Assembly: GCA_029879665.1 (NCBI GenBank)
Contig: JAOUPW010000005.1
Location: 1 to 14,931 of the forward strand
DNA: 14,931 nucleotides
Direction of reading: 5' to 3'
DNA from: Rhodospirillales bacterium
GTDB taxonomy: Bacteria > Pseudomonadota > Alphaproteobacteria > Rhodospirillales > JAOUPW01
The position numbers and the translations under genes were made by a program. The notes beneath the pieces are model-generated. The model had not been told where the DNA came from. It made no database searches and saw nothing but the letters and a program-made list of their open reading frames with translations. This document shows positions 1 through 6,230 of this stretch, one piece after another (the stretch's first letter is position 1; each line of letters opens with the position of its first letter).

Positions 1-865
1 TCAGCTGAAAACCGGAAAGGGGCTGGCCGAAGGCTTCCCGTGCTTTGCTCCGGCTCACCGCTTCATCCAGGGCACGCCGCGCGAAACCCAGGGCGGCGGC
101 ACCGACGGTGGCGCGGAAAATATCCAAAGTCGCCATGGCGACTTTGAATCCGTCCCCCGGATTTCCAAGCATGTTCGCGGCGGGTACCCGGCATCCATCA
201 AACCCAAGCGAGCCCAGGGGATGGGGTGCGATCACGTCGATGCGCTCGGTAACCTCAAGGCCTGGGGTTTCGGCGTCGACAACGAAGGCAGACAAGCCTT
301 TGGCTCCCGGTGCTCCGCCGGTGCGGGCGAAGACGACGTAGTGATCGGCAAGACCGGCGTTGGAAATCCAGGTTTTGGCGCCGTCGAGCACGAAATCAGA
401 ACCGTCCTTGGTCGCCGTGGTGGTCATGGCGGCAACGTCGGAGCCGGCGCCGGATTCGGAAATGGCGAAGGCGGCGATGGTGGAACCATTGGCGACCATG
501 GGCAAGTAACGCTGTTTCAACTCCTCACTGCCATATAAGGAGATTGGTCCCGAGCCCAGCCCCTGCATGGCGAAAGCGAAGTCGGCGAGGCCAGAGGTAT
601 AGCCGAGGATTTCGCGGCTGAGGCAAAGTCGGCGCACATCCAGCGGCCCGGCGCCACCGTAATCGCCGGGCACGCAGGCTTTCAGCCAGCCCGCTTCGCC
701 CAGCATTGCAACCAGTCGGCGGCAGTGACCGTCCACCAATCCTTGTTCATGGCCGGGATCGCCCAAGGGCGAGATATTTTTCGCTGTCCACGCCCGCAAA
801 GCCTGCGCGTGGTCCCGGTGTCCGTCGTCGAAAAACGGCCAGTCGAGGAAGGAACTGTCCACCAT
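1..865 (-). CDS. Acyl-CoA dehydrogenase, C-terminus cut off by the window edge
   Basis: This is an FAD-dependent acyl-CoA dehydrogenase that would introduce an alpha,beta double bond into an acyl-CoA in the cytoplasm. I translated 288 codons before the sequence runs out. Family landmarks are PGDYGGAG (66-73), the FAD/substrate loop [10 protein letters not shown] (135-144), KTWISNAG (164-171) and [12 protein letters not shown] (276-287). The C-terminal part with the usual catalytic glutamate lies off the window. The ATG at 865 has a good Shine-Dalgarno (GGAGG, 5 nt upstream). It starts 28 bp after the crotonase-fold gene, so it is the third gene of the operon that begins at 2498. Next to BadH-like and crotonase genes it probably oxidises a ring-derived (alicyclic or dicarboxylic) CoA ester rather than a fatty acyl-CoA. 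The family call is firm; the substrate is inferred. Confidence 0.92.
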   Translation of the reverse strand, partial: MVDSSFLDWPFFDDGHRDHAQALRAWTAKNISPLGDPGHEQGLVDGHCRRLVAMLGEAGWLKACVPGDYGGAGPLDVRRLCLSREILGYTSGLADFAFAMQGLGSGPISLYGSEELKQRYLPMVANGSTIAAFAISESGAGSDVAAMTTTATKDGSDFVLDGAKTWISNAGLADHYVVFARTGGAPGAKGLSAFVVDAETPGLEVTERIDVIAPHPLGSLGFDGCRVPAANMLGNPGDGFKVAMATLDIFRATVGAAALGFARRALDEAVSRSKAREAFGQPLSGFQL

Positions 866-893
866 GTCGGCCTCCAGGGGGCTGTGGGTTTCT

Positions 894-1712
894 TCAGTTA
901 CCTTCGAACACCGGTTTTTCCTTGGCGACGAAGGCATGATAGGCGCGTTCGAAATCTTTGGTCTGCATGCAAATGGCCTGTGCCTCGGCCTCGATTTCAA
1001 GGGCCTGTTCGATACTGACGTTCCATTCCTGATGCAGGCATTTCTTGGTGATGCCATGGGCGAAGGTCGGCCCGGCGACCAGCTTACGTGCGGAATTTGT
1101 GGCTGCTTCGAGTGCGTTGCCGGAGGGCGTGACGCCGTTGAAGAAGCCCCATGCGGCGCCTTCCTCGGCACTCATGGTTCGTCCGGTGTAGAGAAGTTCC
1201 GAAGCCCGGCCCTGACCGATGATACGGGGCAGGATGGAACACGCGCCCATGTCGCAGCCGGCGAGGCCGACGCGAACGAAGAGAAACGCGGTCTTGGAGT
1301 CTTCGGCGGCGTAACGCAAATCGCTGGCCATGGAGATGATGGCGCCGGCGCCAACGCACACGCCTTCAACGGCGGCAATGATCGGCTGCGGGCAGTTGCG
1401 CATTTCCTTGATCAGGTTGCCGGTCATGCGGGTGAAGGCGAGCAGGCCTCCCATGTCCATCTTGACCAGCGGACCGATGATGTCGTGGACGTCGCCACCC
1501 GAACAAAAATTACCGCCGGCGCCGGTGATGACCACCGCCTTGACGTCGTCGGCGTACTGCAATTTGTGAAAGGTATCGCGCAGTTCGGCGTAGCTTTCAA
1601 AGGTCAGCGGGTTTTTGCGTTCTGGCTGGTTGAGGGTCACGGTGGCGACGCGGTCTTCGACGCTCCACATGAAATGTTCGGGCCGGAAATCGGCGCCTTT
1701 GAGGGTATACAT
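894..1712 (-). CDS. Crotonase-fold enoyl-CoA hydratase/hydrolase family protein, possibly a BadI-like ring-opening enzyme
   Basis: A 272-residue crotonase-superfamily protein that acts on acyl-CoA thioesters in the cytoplasm. The oxyanion-hole elements are visible: FCSGGD (69-74) and CVGAGA (119-124). Neither glutamate of a true enoyl-CoA hydratase is where expected: the GGGCELA-type Glu is replaced in GAGAII (121-126), and the PEI-type Glu is replaced in FVRVGL (145-150). Instead there is an Asp, D154, in AGCDMGAC. By my alignment it falls where MenB and BadI carry an Asp (FDxGYG-type motif), and those enzymes do Dieckmann or retro-Dieckmann chemistry. The gene lies 39 bp after a BadH-like dehydrogenase and 28 bp before an acyl-CoA dehydrogenase, an order that suits ring cleavage of a 2-ketocycloalkyl-CoA. 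A hydratase with an unusual active site is the alternative. The ATG at 1712 is preceded by AGGGAG. Confidence 0.85.
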   Translation of the reverse strand: MYTLKGADFRPEHFMWSVEDRVATVTLNQPERKNPLTFESYAELRDTFHKLQYADDVKAVVITGAGGNFCSGGDVHDIIGPLVKMDMGGLLAFTRMTGNLIKEMRNCPQPIIAAVEGVCVGAGAIISMASDLRYAAEDSKTAFLFVRVGLAGCDMGACSILPRIIGQGRASELLYTGRTMSAEEGAAWGFFNGVTPSGNALEAATNSARKLVAGPTFAHGITKKCLHQEWNVSIEQALEIEAEAQAICMQTKDFERAYHAFVAKEKPVFEGN

Positions 1713-1751
1713 GAGTCAAATACTCCCTTTTAAATTCAATTATCCATAGTG

Positions 1752-2498
1752 TCAGTCGACCATGGTCAGGCCGCCGCTGACGCTCAATACCTGGCCGGTG
1801 ACGAAGCTGGAGGTGTCGTCGGCGAAGAAAAGGATAGCGTCGGCGATTTCTTCCGGTTTGGCGAATCGGCGCATGGGGGTCGCGCGTTTGAAGGCTTCAA
1901 GAAACTTTTCCGGCTCGGCGGCGAGCAGCGGGGTGTCCGTCGGCCCCGGACAGACGCAGTTGACGGTGACGTTGTATCGCGCCATCTCGCGGGCCAGTGA
2001 CTTGGTGAAGGCGATGACACCGCCTTTGGCGGCGGAATAGACGGTTTCACCCAGGCTGCCGACACGACCGGCATCGCTGGCGATGTTGATAATCTTGCCG
2101 GACTCCCGCTCGATCATGCCGTCGATAAGAGCGCGGGTGACGGCGATTGGTCCCATCAGGTTGAGATCGACGATCTTGCGCCAGAATTCAGGCGTGTTTT
2201 TGACGAAAGGCTCGATATGTCCCCAGCCTGCGACGTTGGCGATGATGTCGACTCCCGGCTGCCAGGCAAGAGCCTGATCTCGAAATGCTTCGATGGAAGC
2301 CGCATCCGTAACGTCAATGGGAATATATTTTGCCGACATGCCCTCGGCGGTCATATCTGCGGCAGCCTTTTCCCCGGTCTCCTTGTTGATGTCGGCCAGC
2401 ACCACATGGGCGCCGGCTCCGGCCAGCTTGCGGGCAGTGGCGTTTCCGATCCCCGATGCCGCGCCGGTCACCACCGCGACCTTGTGCTTGAGTGTCAT
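1752..2498 (-). CDS. Short-chain dehydrogenase, BadH-like 3-hydroxyacyl-CoA / 2-hydroxycycloalkyl-CoA dehydrogenase
   Basis: A classical 248-residue SDR. It has the nucleotide-binding TGAASGIG (11-18), D36 at the end of strand beta-2 (favouring NAD+ over NADP+), NVAGWG (88-93) at the NAG position, N113, S141 in NIASDAG, and Y154/K158 in YSAAK, so the catalytic tetrad is complete. The stretches NVAGWG, NIASDAGRVGS, VCPGPTDTPLL and the C-terminal GQVLSVSGGLTM resemble what I remember of BadH of Rhodopseudomonas palustris, the 2-hydroxycyclohexanecarboxyl-CoA dehydrogenase, more than FabG. It would oxidise a beta-hydroxy CoA ester to the beta-keto form used by the next gene's product. It is the first gene of the leftward operon; the ATG at 2498 has AGGGAG upstream, and a 40-bp palindrome lies 36-75 bp before the start. 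The SDR call is firm and the BadH resemblance is from memory. Confidence 0.9.
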   Translation of the reverse strand: MTLKHKVAVVTGAASGIGNATARKLAGAGAHVVLADINKETGEKAAADMTAEGMSAKYIPIDVTDAASIEAFRDQALAWQPGVDIIANVAGWGHIEPFVKNTPEFWRKIVDLNLMGPIAVTRALIDGMIERESGKIINIASDAGRVGSLGETVYSAAKGGVIAFTKSLAREMARYNVTVNCVCPGPTDTPLLAAEPEKFLEAFKRATPMRRFAKPEEIADAILFFADDTSSFVTGQVLSVSGGLTMVD

Positions 2499-2533
2499 GT
2501 ATGGAGCTCCCTTTAATTTAGCTGGATACGTGG

Positions 2534-2573
2534 ATTGAATGAGTATTCAATTGCAATTGAATACTCATTCAAT
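2534..2573. promoter_or_regulatory. Perfect 40-bp palindrome: likely double operator controlling the SDR operon
   Basis: The sequence is its own reverse complement over all 40 bases, centred between 2553 and 2554. It resolves into two 18-bp inverted repeats of the form ATTGAAT-N4-ATTCAAT: 2534-2551 with spacer GAGT, and 2556-2573 with spacer ACTC. Their centres are 22 bp apart, about two helical turns, so two dimers could bind the same DNA face. It lies 36-75 bp upstream of the SDR start codon, where an operator would overlap a promoter. The half-sites resemble the TGAATGA/TCATTCA type bound by TetR-family FadR regulators of acyl-CoA metabolism, as I recall the Bacillus consensus. No T-tract follows on either strand, so a terminator is unlikely. 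No regulator gene is in the window. Confidence 0.7.
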
Positions 2574-2651
2574 TGCTGAAAAAAATCAAGCCAAATATGG
2601 AATTTTCAAGAATTTGAAGGGGTTTTCCGGGCCACCCCCCGGCGATGAAAC
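2574..2651. other. Spacer between the SDR operon and the GNAT pair; no gene seen
   Basis: This AT-richer spacer lies between the end of the leftward GNAT pair and the palindrome upstream of the leftward SDR operon. I see no open reading frame with a ribosome site. No convincing terminator follows the GNAT genes: the only candidate is a weak G-run/C-run pairing near 2619-2640 without a T-tract. The SDR promoter should lie here or inside the palindrome, but I cannot choose a single -35/-10 pair. Confidence 0.4.
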
Positions 2652-3200
2652 TCAGGCCGGCGCCACTGTTTTCGTCAGCACCAGGGCCTGGTTGGGGGAG
2701 AAGCCGTTACGGGCAAGGAATCCCATAAGCCCAAAATTGTTCCATAGCACCCGGGTCTGCACCCGTTCCACGTGCAGCGCATCCAGATTGATCAGCAGTT
2801 GAGACAGCAATGCCGATGCGATGCCGTGATGGGCGAGACCGGGGTCAACGCCGAGGGTGTCGATCACCGCTGCCTGTTCGGTCTGGCCGAATTCGCCGAA
2901 ATCGACCCGGGCCATGATGAAGCCAGCGAGGCGGTCGTCCACTTCGGCGACCAGCGAAACCCGAACCCCGGTTTCGCTCATGACTTCGTTGAGCTTGGCA
3001 ATGTAATAGTCGCGCCGTTCACGGCCGACCAATTTTTTATCGAGCCGAACCATGGCATCGAGATCATTTTTGGTCATGGAACGGATCAGGATGCGGTCCC
3101 GGGAAAGTGCAGTGAAGTCATCGCCGCCCGGATCGCTGTGATCCAAGGCGCCGGCATCGGTCGGGTGAGTTGAAATTTCTGGATCGTGATTGGCGGTCAT
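2652..3200 (-). CDS. GNAT family N-acetyltransferase (first of a tandem pair)
   Basis: A 182-residue GNAT-fold acetyltransferase that would use acetyl-CoA to acetylate an amine in the cytoplasm. The N-terminal 35 residues are hydrophilic and probably disordered; the fold starts near ILIRSM (37-42). The acetyl-CoA loop region is VIDTLGVDP (112-120) followed by AHHGIAS (123-129), where the usual Q/R of QxxGxG/A is an Ala. WNNFGLMGFLARNGF (153-167) is the usual C-terminal GNAT element. It resembles its neighbour at 3231-3692 in length, motif order and the shared WNN(F/S)GL segment, so the two look like old tandem duplicates. It starts 30 bp after that gene ends and is probably co-transcribed with it. 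The Shine-Dalgarno at the 3200 ATG is weak. The substrate is unknown; candidates are an acyl-CoA synthetase lysine or an aromatic amine. Confidence 0.85.
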   Translation of the reverse strand: MTANHDPEISTHPTDAGALDHSDPGGDDFTALSRDRILIRSMTKNDLDAMVRLDKKLVGRERRDYYIAKLNEVMSETGVRVSLVAEVDDRLAGFIMARVDFGEFGQTEQAAVIDTLGVDPGLAHHGIASALLSQLLINLDALHVERVQTRVLWNNFGLMGFLARNGFSPNQALVLTKTVAPA

Positions 3201-3230
3201 GGCGAGAAGGTCCCGTTCTTTCTGGTTTTG

Positions 3231-3692
3231 TCACAGATGGCGCGTGGCGGTCCGTTCCAACATTTGAAACGGCGCCAGACCGAAGCCGGTGGTGGAAAAG
3301 AAATGAAGCAAACCGCTGTTGTTCCAATCTACTTCCGTGCGTAATTCGTTAATCCCGCGTTTCCGCATGTAACCTTCCACGCCGTCGAGCAACTGGTGGC
3401 CAAGCCCCGTGTGCTGGCATTCCGGGTCGACGCCGATGACATCAAGAACAGCCACCCGGTGGTCATCGCCGTATTCGCCGTTTTGCAGGCGGGCGATGGC
3501 AAAACCGGCAAGCTCCCCGTCCGCTTCGACGGCAACGGCAATGAAGCCATTGGTATCGGCCAAAGCCGCTTCCAGGCGTTTTTCAAAGAATATCCGGCGT
3601 AACCGACCGCCGATGCGGCCGTCAATATCGACCACCTGGTCCAGATCTTCAGGTTTCAAGGGACGCAAAGCGCCAGCTGTAGGGGGGGTCAT
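3231..3692 (-). CDS. GNAT family N-acetyltransferase (second of a tandem pair)
   Basis: A 153-residue GNAT acetyltransferase with a textbook acetyl-CoA loop: LDVIGVDP (83-90) leads into QHTGLG (93-98), matching QxxGxG. WNNSGLLHFFSTTGF (123-137) parallels the neighbouring GNAT. I chose the ATG at 3692 because AGGAG lies 8 nt upstream; a longer reading to 3773 would add a cysteine- and phenylalanine-containing stretch encoded in the divergent promoter region and has no family support. The gene is first in a leftward pair and diverges from the thioesterase gene at 3829. Its role is not evident from sequence. In Rhodopseudomonas, GNATs (Pat, KatA/B) acetylate aromatic acyl-CoA ligases, and a GNAT (BadL) sits in the bad cluster, so a role tied to this pathway is plausible but inferred. 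Confidence 0.87.
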   Translation of the reverse strand: MTPPTAGALRPLKPEDLDQVVDIDGRIGGRLRRIFFEKRLEAALADTNGFIAVAVEADGELAGFAIARLQNGEYGDDHRVAVLDVIGVDPECQHTGLGHQLLDGVEGYMRKRGINELRTEVDWNNSGLLHFFSTTGFGLAPFQMLERTATRHL

Positions 3693-3713
3693 ACAGGGAC
3701 TCCTGAAAAAAAC

Positions 3714-3754
3714 TTGCCTAAAACAATATTTCGGTACTTTAATGCATATTAAAG
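3714..3754 (+). promoter_or_regulatory. Candidate promoter overlapping an 18-bp inverted-repeat operator, divergent GNAT/thioesterase region
   Basis: CTTTAATGCATATTAAAG at 3737-3754 is a perfect inverted repeat with 7-bp arms and a 4-bp spacer. It shares the 7-4-7 layout and 12 of 18 positions with each half of the palindrome at 2534-2573, so the same regulator may bind both. A possible sigma-70 promoter toward the thioesterase is TTGCCT (3714-3719), an 18-bp spacer and TTTAAT (3738-3743), whose -10 falls inside the repeat, as expected for repression. The repeat is seen directly; the promoter assignment is weak. Confidence 0.5.
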
Positions 3755-3828
3755 AAGAGGTCAAGGAAAACATGGAGTTTTCGGGCGCCCCGGGCCATCA
3801 TCCGGAGGGAAACTCAGGAAAGAAAATA

Positions 3829-4293
3829 ATGGACGTGAGCGAGATTACAAAACCGTATCAAGGCCCCCATCCGTTGACCGTCACCCACCGGGTGCGCTGG
3901 GGCGATTGCGACCCGGCAGGAATAATCTACACGCCCAAGGTGCTGGATTACGCCGTCGAACTGGTGGAAGTGTGGAACCGGGAAGTTCTGGGGGCAAACT
4001 GGATGAAACTTAATTTCGAGATGGGCATGGGAACGCCGACGGTGCGTGCCGAGGTGGATTTCATCTCACCGCCGGCGCCGGACCACGAGATTATTTCTGA
4101 AATCCGGGTGGAAAAACTGGGTAACAGTTCGATTACCTTTTTGATCAATGGACGCGACGAAAGCGGCGCGGAGATCTATCAAGCGCGACTGGTGTCCTGT
4201 CTTATCGCCCAACCGGATTTCAAGTCGATTCCCTTTCCCGATGAATTTCGCGCCCGTATTACAGCTTATCGGCAGGCTTGCGGCGATACCTGA
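3829..4293 (+). CDS. 4-hydroxybenzoyl-CoA-type hotdog thioesterase
   Basis: A 154-residue hotdog-fold acyl-CoA thioesterase. The signature WGDCDPAGIIYTP (24-36) matches the 4-hydroxybenzoyl-CoA thioesterase family, with D28 at the position of the catalytic Asp17 of the Pseudomonas enzyme. It would hydrolyse an aryl- or ring-derived CoA ester to the free acid and CoA. In aerobic aryl-CoA pathways such enzymes, including the 2-aminobenzoyl-CoA thioesterase described in Azoarcus evansii, are thought to rescue CoA trapped in dead-end thioesters, and that is my best guess here. The ATG at 3829 has AGGAAAG upstream; an in-frame ATG at 3772 (AAGGA upstream) would add 19 residues not expected for the family. 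It is the first gene of the rightward unit and is followed 35 bp later by the DUF4863 gene. Confidence 0.88.
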   Translation: MDVSEITKPYQGPHPLTVTHRVRWGDCDPAGIIYTPKVLDYAVELVEVWNREVLGANWMKLNFEMGMGTPTVRAEVDFISPPAPDHEIISEIRVEKLGNSSITFLINGRDESGAEIYQARLVSCLIAQPDFKSIPFPDEFRARITAYRQACGDT

Positions 4294-4328
4294 AATCTTG
4301 TGAGTTATGGATAACTAAAGAGGACGCA

Positions 4329-4793
4329 ATGGATCAGCAACAGTTCCAGACCCTGATGAAACCGGTGATGGAGATGATCGCGGGCCGCCCCGTCGATCAA
4401 GTCCTTGCCGATGAACTGAACAAAATTTTTTCCCCTGAAAGCGAGACCTTCAAGGCCATCGAGGCGGCCTGCATTGCGGCCATCGACGCCGGCTGGATGT
4501 GCGCCCACGGCGAAGACGGCCGCCGCTTCGGCCGGGTCATCGAACCGGCGCCCGAAACCCATGACCTCAGCGTCGATGTGGTGCAACTCCGCGATATCGT
4601 CGGTCCGCACCATTCCCATCCCACCGGCGAGATCTGCATGACCATGCCGGTGACCTCGGGCGCCCAATTCGACGGCGCCGGCGCCGGCTGGTGCGTCAAC
4701 GAGCCGGGATCCGCCCACAGCCCGACGGTCACCGGCGGCGAGGCCCTGGTATTGTACCTGCTGCCGGAGGGAAAGATCGAATTTACCCGCTGA
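4329..4793 (+). CDS. DUF4863 / PnbB-like (4-hydroxylaminobenzoate lyase family) cupin-type protein
   Basis: A 154-residue soluble protein that I recognise as the DUF4863 family, which includes p-hydroxylaminobenzoate lyase PnbB, the enzyme converting 4-hydroxylaminobenzoate to protocatechuate and ammonia. The N-terminal half (1-60) looks helical. The C-terminal half carries cupin-like metal motifs: H95-S-H97-P-T-G-E101 (HxHx3E) and PGSAH with H130, a plausible His3/Glu site. The start at 4329 has GAGG 6 nt upstream; an upstream in-frame ATG at 4278 would begin inside the thioesterase gene. No nitroreductase is present, so its substrate here is probably not 4-hydroxylaminobenzoate. In this CoA-thioester cluster it may deaminate or isomerise an amino-substituted ring intermediate. 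The family call is moderately sure and the function unknown. Confidence 0.72.
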   Translation: MDQQQFQTLMKPVMEMIAGRPVDQVLADELNKIFSPESETFKAIEAACIAAIDAGWMCAHGEDGRRFGRVIEPAPETHDLSVDVVQLRDIVGPHHSHPTGEICMTMPVTSGAQFDGAGAGWCVNEPGSAHSPTVTGGEALVLYLLPEGKIEFTR

Positions 4794-4963
4794 GCGAGAA
4801 TAAAGGTCTGAATCTGAGCGGATAATAGGGAAAAGACCCTCAATGGGGTGTGGAAAAGAACCCCGGAAATGTCCTATAGTCCGGGGGTGGGACGCTTCCC
4901 TTGGAGGAGCTGCCAAGAGGTTTAAAATAGTCTGGGAAAACAATGAACTACGGGAGGATATTT
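4794..4963 (+). promoter_or_regulatory. Leader/intergenic region before the binding-protein gene, with overlapping hairpins and a weak promoter candidate
   Basis: This 170-bp gap holds two mutually exclusive stem-loops. GGGGT (4845-4849) can pair with ACCCC (4860-4864), while CCCCGGA (4861-4867) can pair with TCCGGGG (4880-4886), and both use 4861-4864. A small stem AGGG/CCCT precedes them near 4827-4840. No T-tract follows. A weak sigma-70-like pair, TTGGAG (4901-4906), a 16-bp spacer and TAAAAT (4923-4928), could drive the transporter separately. If so the hairpins lie upstream of that start. The stems are seen; any function is inferred. Confidence 0.35.
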
Positions 4964-6142
4964 ATGAAAAGCCGTTTACTCTGGCTGGTGCCAGTTGCTG
5001 CCCTGTTGGCCGCACCTGCGGCCATGGCCAAAACCGTTAAAATCGGATTCGTCACAACGCTGACCACCGGGGCCGCCGTTATCGGTAACGACATGCGCGA
5101 CGCCGTTGAACTGGCGCTCGAGGACATCGGCCACAAAATGGGGCCGGTCGACGTCGAGGTGATCTATGGAGACGACGAATTCAATCCACAGAAGGGCAAG
5201 CAGAAAACCGAAAAACTGATCAAGCGTGACAACGTGGATATCGTCGCCGGTTATATCTGGTCGCATGTTCTGATGGCGTCCGCCAGCACGGTTCTCGATG
5301 CCGGTAAGATTCTGATCAGTGCCAACGCCGGGCCGTCGCAGTTGGCGGGTAAAGGCTGCAACAAGAACTTTTTCAGCATTTCCTGGCAGAACGACCAGAC
5401 CCCGATGGCCTTGGGCGAAGTGCTGAACCAGCGCGGTGTCAAAACTCTTTATGTTCTCGCTCCCAACTATGCCGCCGGCAAGAACATGGTCGCCGGCGTC
5501 GAGCGTACCTTCAAGGGAAAGTTGGTCGGCAAGGATATGACCAAATGGCCGACCCAGATCGACTGGTCGGCTGAATTCACCAAGGTCAAGGCTGCTAATC
5601 CGGATGCCGTATTTACATTTTATCCGGCCAAGCACGGTCCCGCCTTTATCAAGCAGTACCAGCAGGCAGGGCTAACCGGAAAGATCCCGCTCTATTCGGT
5701 CTATACGGTAGACTCGATTGGGCTTCCGCGTATGCAGCAAGCGAAGATGGAGGGCGTGCTCGGCACCTTCCAAACCCAGTTCTGGGGTCCAGATCTGGAC
5801 GCGCCGCAGAACAAGAAGTTCGTTGACGGGTTCAAGAAGAAGTATGGCAAGTATCCGTCTTTCTATGCTGCCCAGGCTTATGATTCGATCTTTTTCATCA
5901 AATCCGCAGTCGAAGCAGTTAACGGCAATGTCAGTGATACCGCCGGTATGCGGGCAGCCCTGGAAAAAGCGGACTTCCCCTCGGTGCGCGGCAAGTTCTC
6001 CATGGGCAAAAACCATTTCCCCGTTCAGAACTTCTATCTGCGTGAGGTCGTGGTCGACAAGGACGGCAACTGGACCACCGCCATCCGTTCGACGGTGTAT
6101 ACAAATCATGCCGATACCTACGGCAAAGACTGCAAGATGTAA
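4964..6142 (+). CDS. HAAT-family ABC transporter periplasmic binding protein, aromatic-acid type
   Basis: A 392-residue periplasmic binding protein of the branched-chain amino acid (LivJ/Peripla_BP_6) family, which captures the substrate and delivers it to the permeases encoded downstream. A Sec signal peptide occupies residues 1-22: MKSR, a hydrophobic core, and a cleavage site after AMA with KTVKIGF following. The mature chain begins with KIGFVTTLTTGAAVIGND, the usual first strand and ligand loop. No lipobox Cys is present. I chose the ATG at 4964 over 4943 because GGGAGGA sits just upstream of 4964 and because Met-Lys-Ser-Arg makes a normal n-region. Members of this family next to aryl-CoA ligase genes usually bind aromatic carboxylates, and I infer that here; the sequence alone does not give the ligand. 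A hairpin follows the stop. Confidence 0.92.
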   Translation: MKSRLLWLVPVAALLAAPAAMAKTVKIGFVTTLTTGAAVIGNDMRDAVELALEDIGHKMGPVDVEVIYGDDEFNPQKGKQKTEKLIKRDNVDIVAGYIWSHVLMASASTVLDAGKILISANAGPSQLAGKGCNKNFFSISWQNDQTPMALGEVLNQRGVKTLYVLAPNYAAGKNMVAGVERTFKGKLVGKDMTKWPTQIDWSAEFTKVKAANPDAVFTFYPAKHGPAFIKQYQQAGLTGKIPLYSVYTVDSIGLPRMQQAKMEGVLGTFQTQFWGPDLDAPQNKKFVDGFKKKYGKYPSFYAAQAYDSIFFIKSAVEAVNGNVSDTAGMRAALEKADFPSVRGKFSMGKNHFPVQNFYLREVVVDKDGNWTTAIRSTVYTNHADTYGKDCKM

Positions 6143-6167
6143 GTTGCGTCTTGTTTCAGAAAAAAAC

Positions 6168-6193
6168 AGCGGGGGCGCGAAGGTGCCCCCGCT
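6168..6193 (+). repeat. Stem-loop between the binding protein and permease genes
   Basis: A perfect 9-bp GC-rich stem, AGCGGGGGC (6168-6176) with GCCCCCGCT (6185-6193), encloses an 8-nt loop. It begins 25 bp after the binding-protein stop and no T-run follows, so it is more likely an mRNA-stabilising or partial-attenuation hairpin than a full terminator. Such hairpins commonly let a binding protein be made in excess over its permeases. Confidence 0.65.
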
Positions 6194-6230
6194 TCGCCGT
6201 AATTAAATCTTTTAAAGACTCGATCGAACC

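Noticed and set aside
864..1733. Long plus-strand open frame (289 codons) opposite the crotonase gene
   Set aside because: It is antisense to a well-supported gene, has no family motif, and is a typical open antisense frame in GC-rich coding DNA.
2534..2573. Palindrome as a transcription terminator or insertion-sequence end
   Set aside because: There is no T-tract on either strand, it lies directly upstream of a start codon, and no transposase or target duplication is near. The double-operator reading explains the internal symmetry better.
3409..3828. N-terminal extension of the thioesterase frame back to 3409
   Set aside because: It runs through the GNAT gene on the other strand and the divergent promoter; the hotdog domain begins after 3829.
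4305..4943. Minus-strand open frame opposite the DUF4863 gene and the leader
   Set aside because: The plus-strand product has conserved cupin motifs and a good ribosome site; the opposite frame has none.
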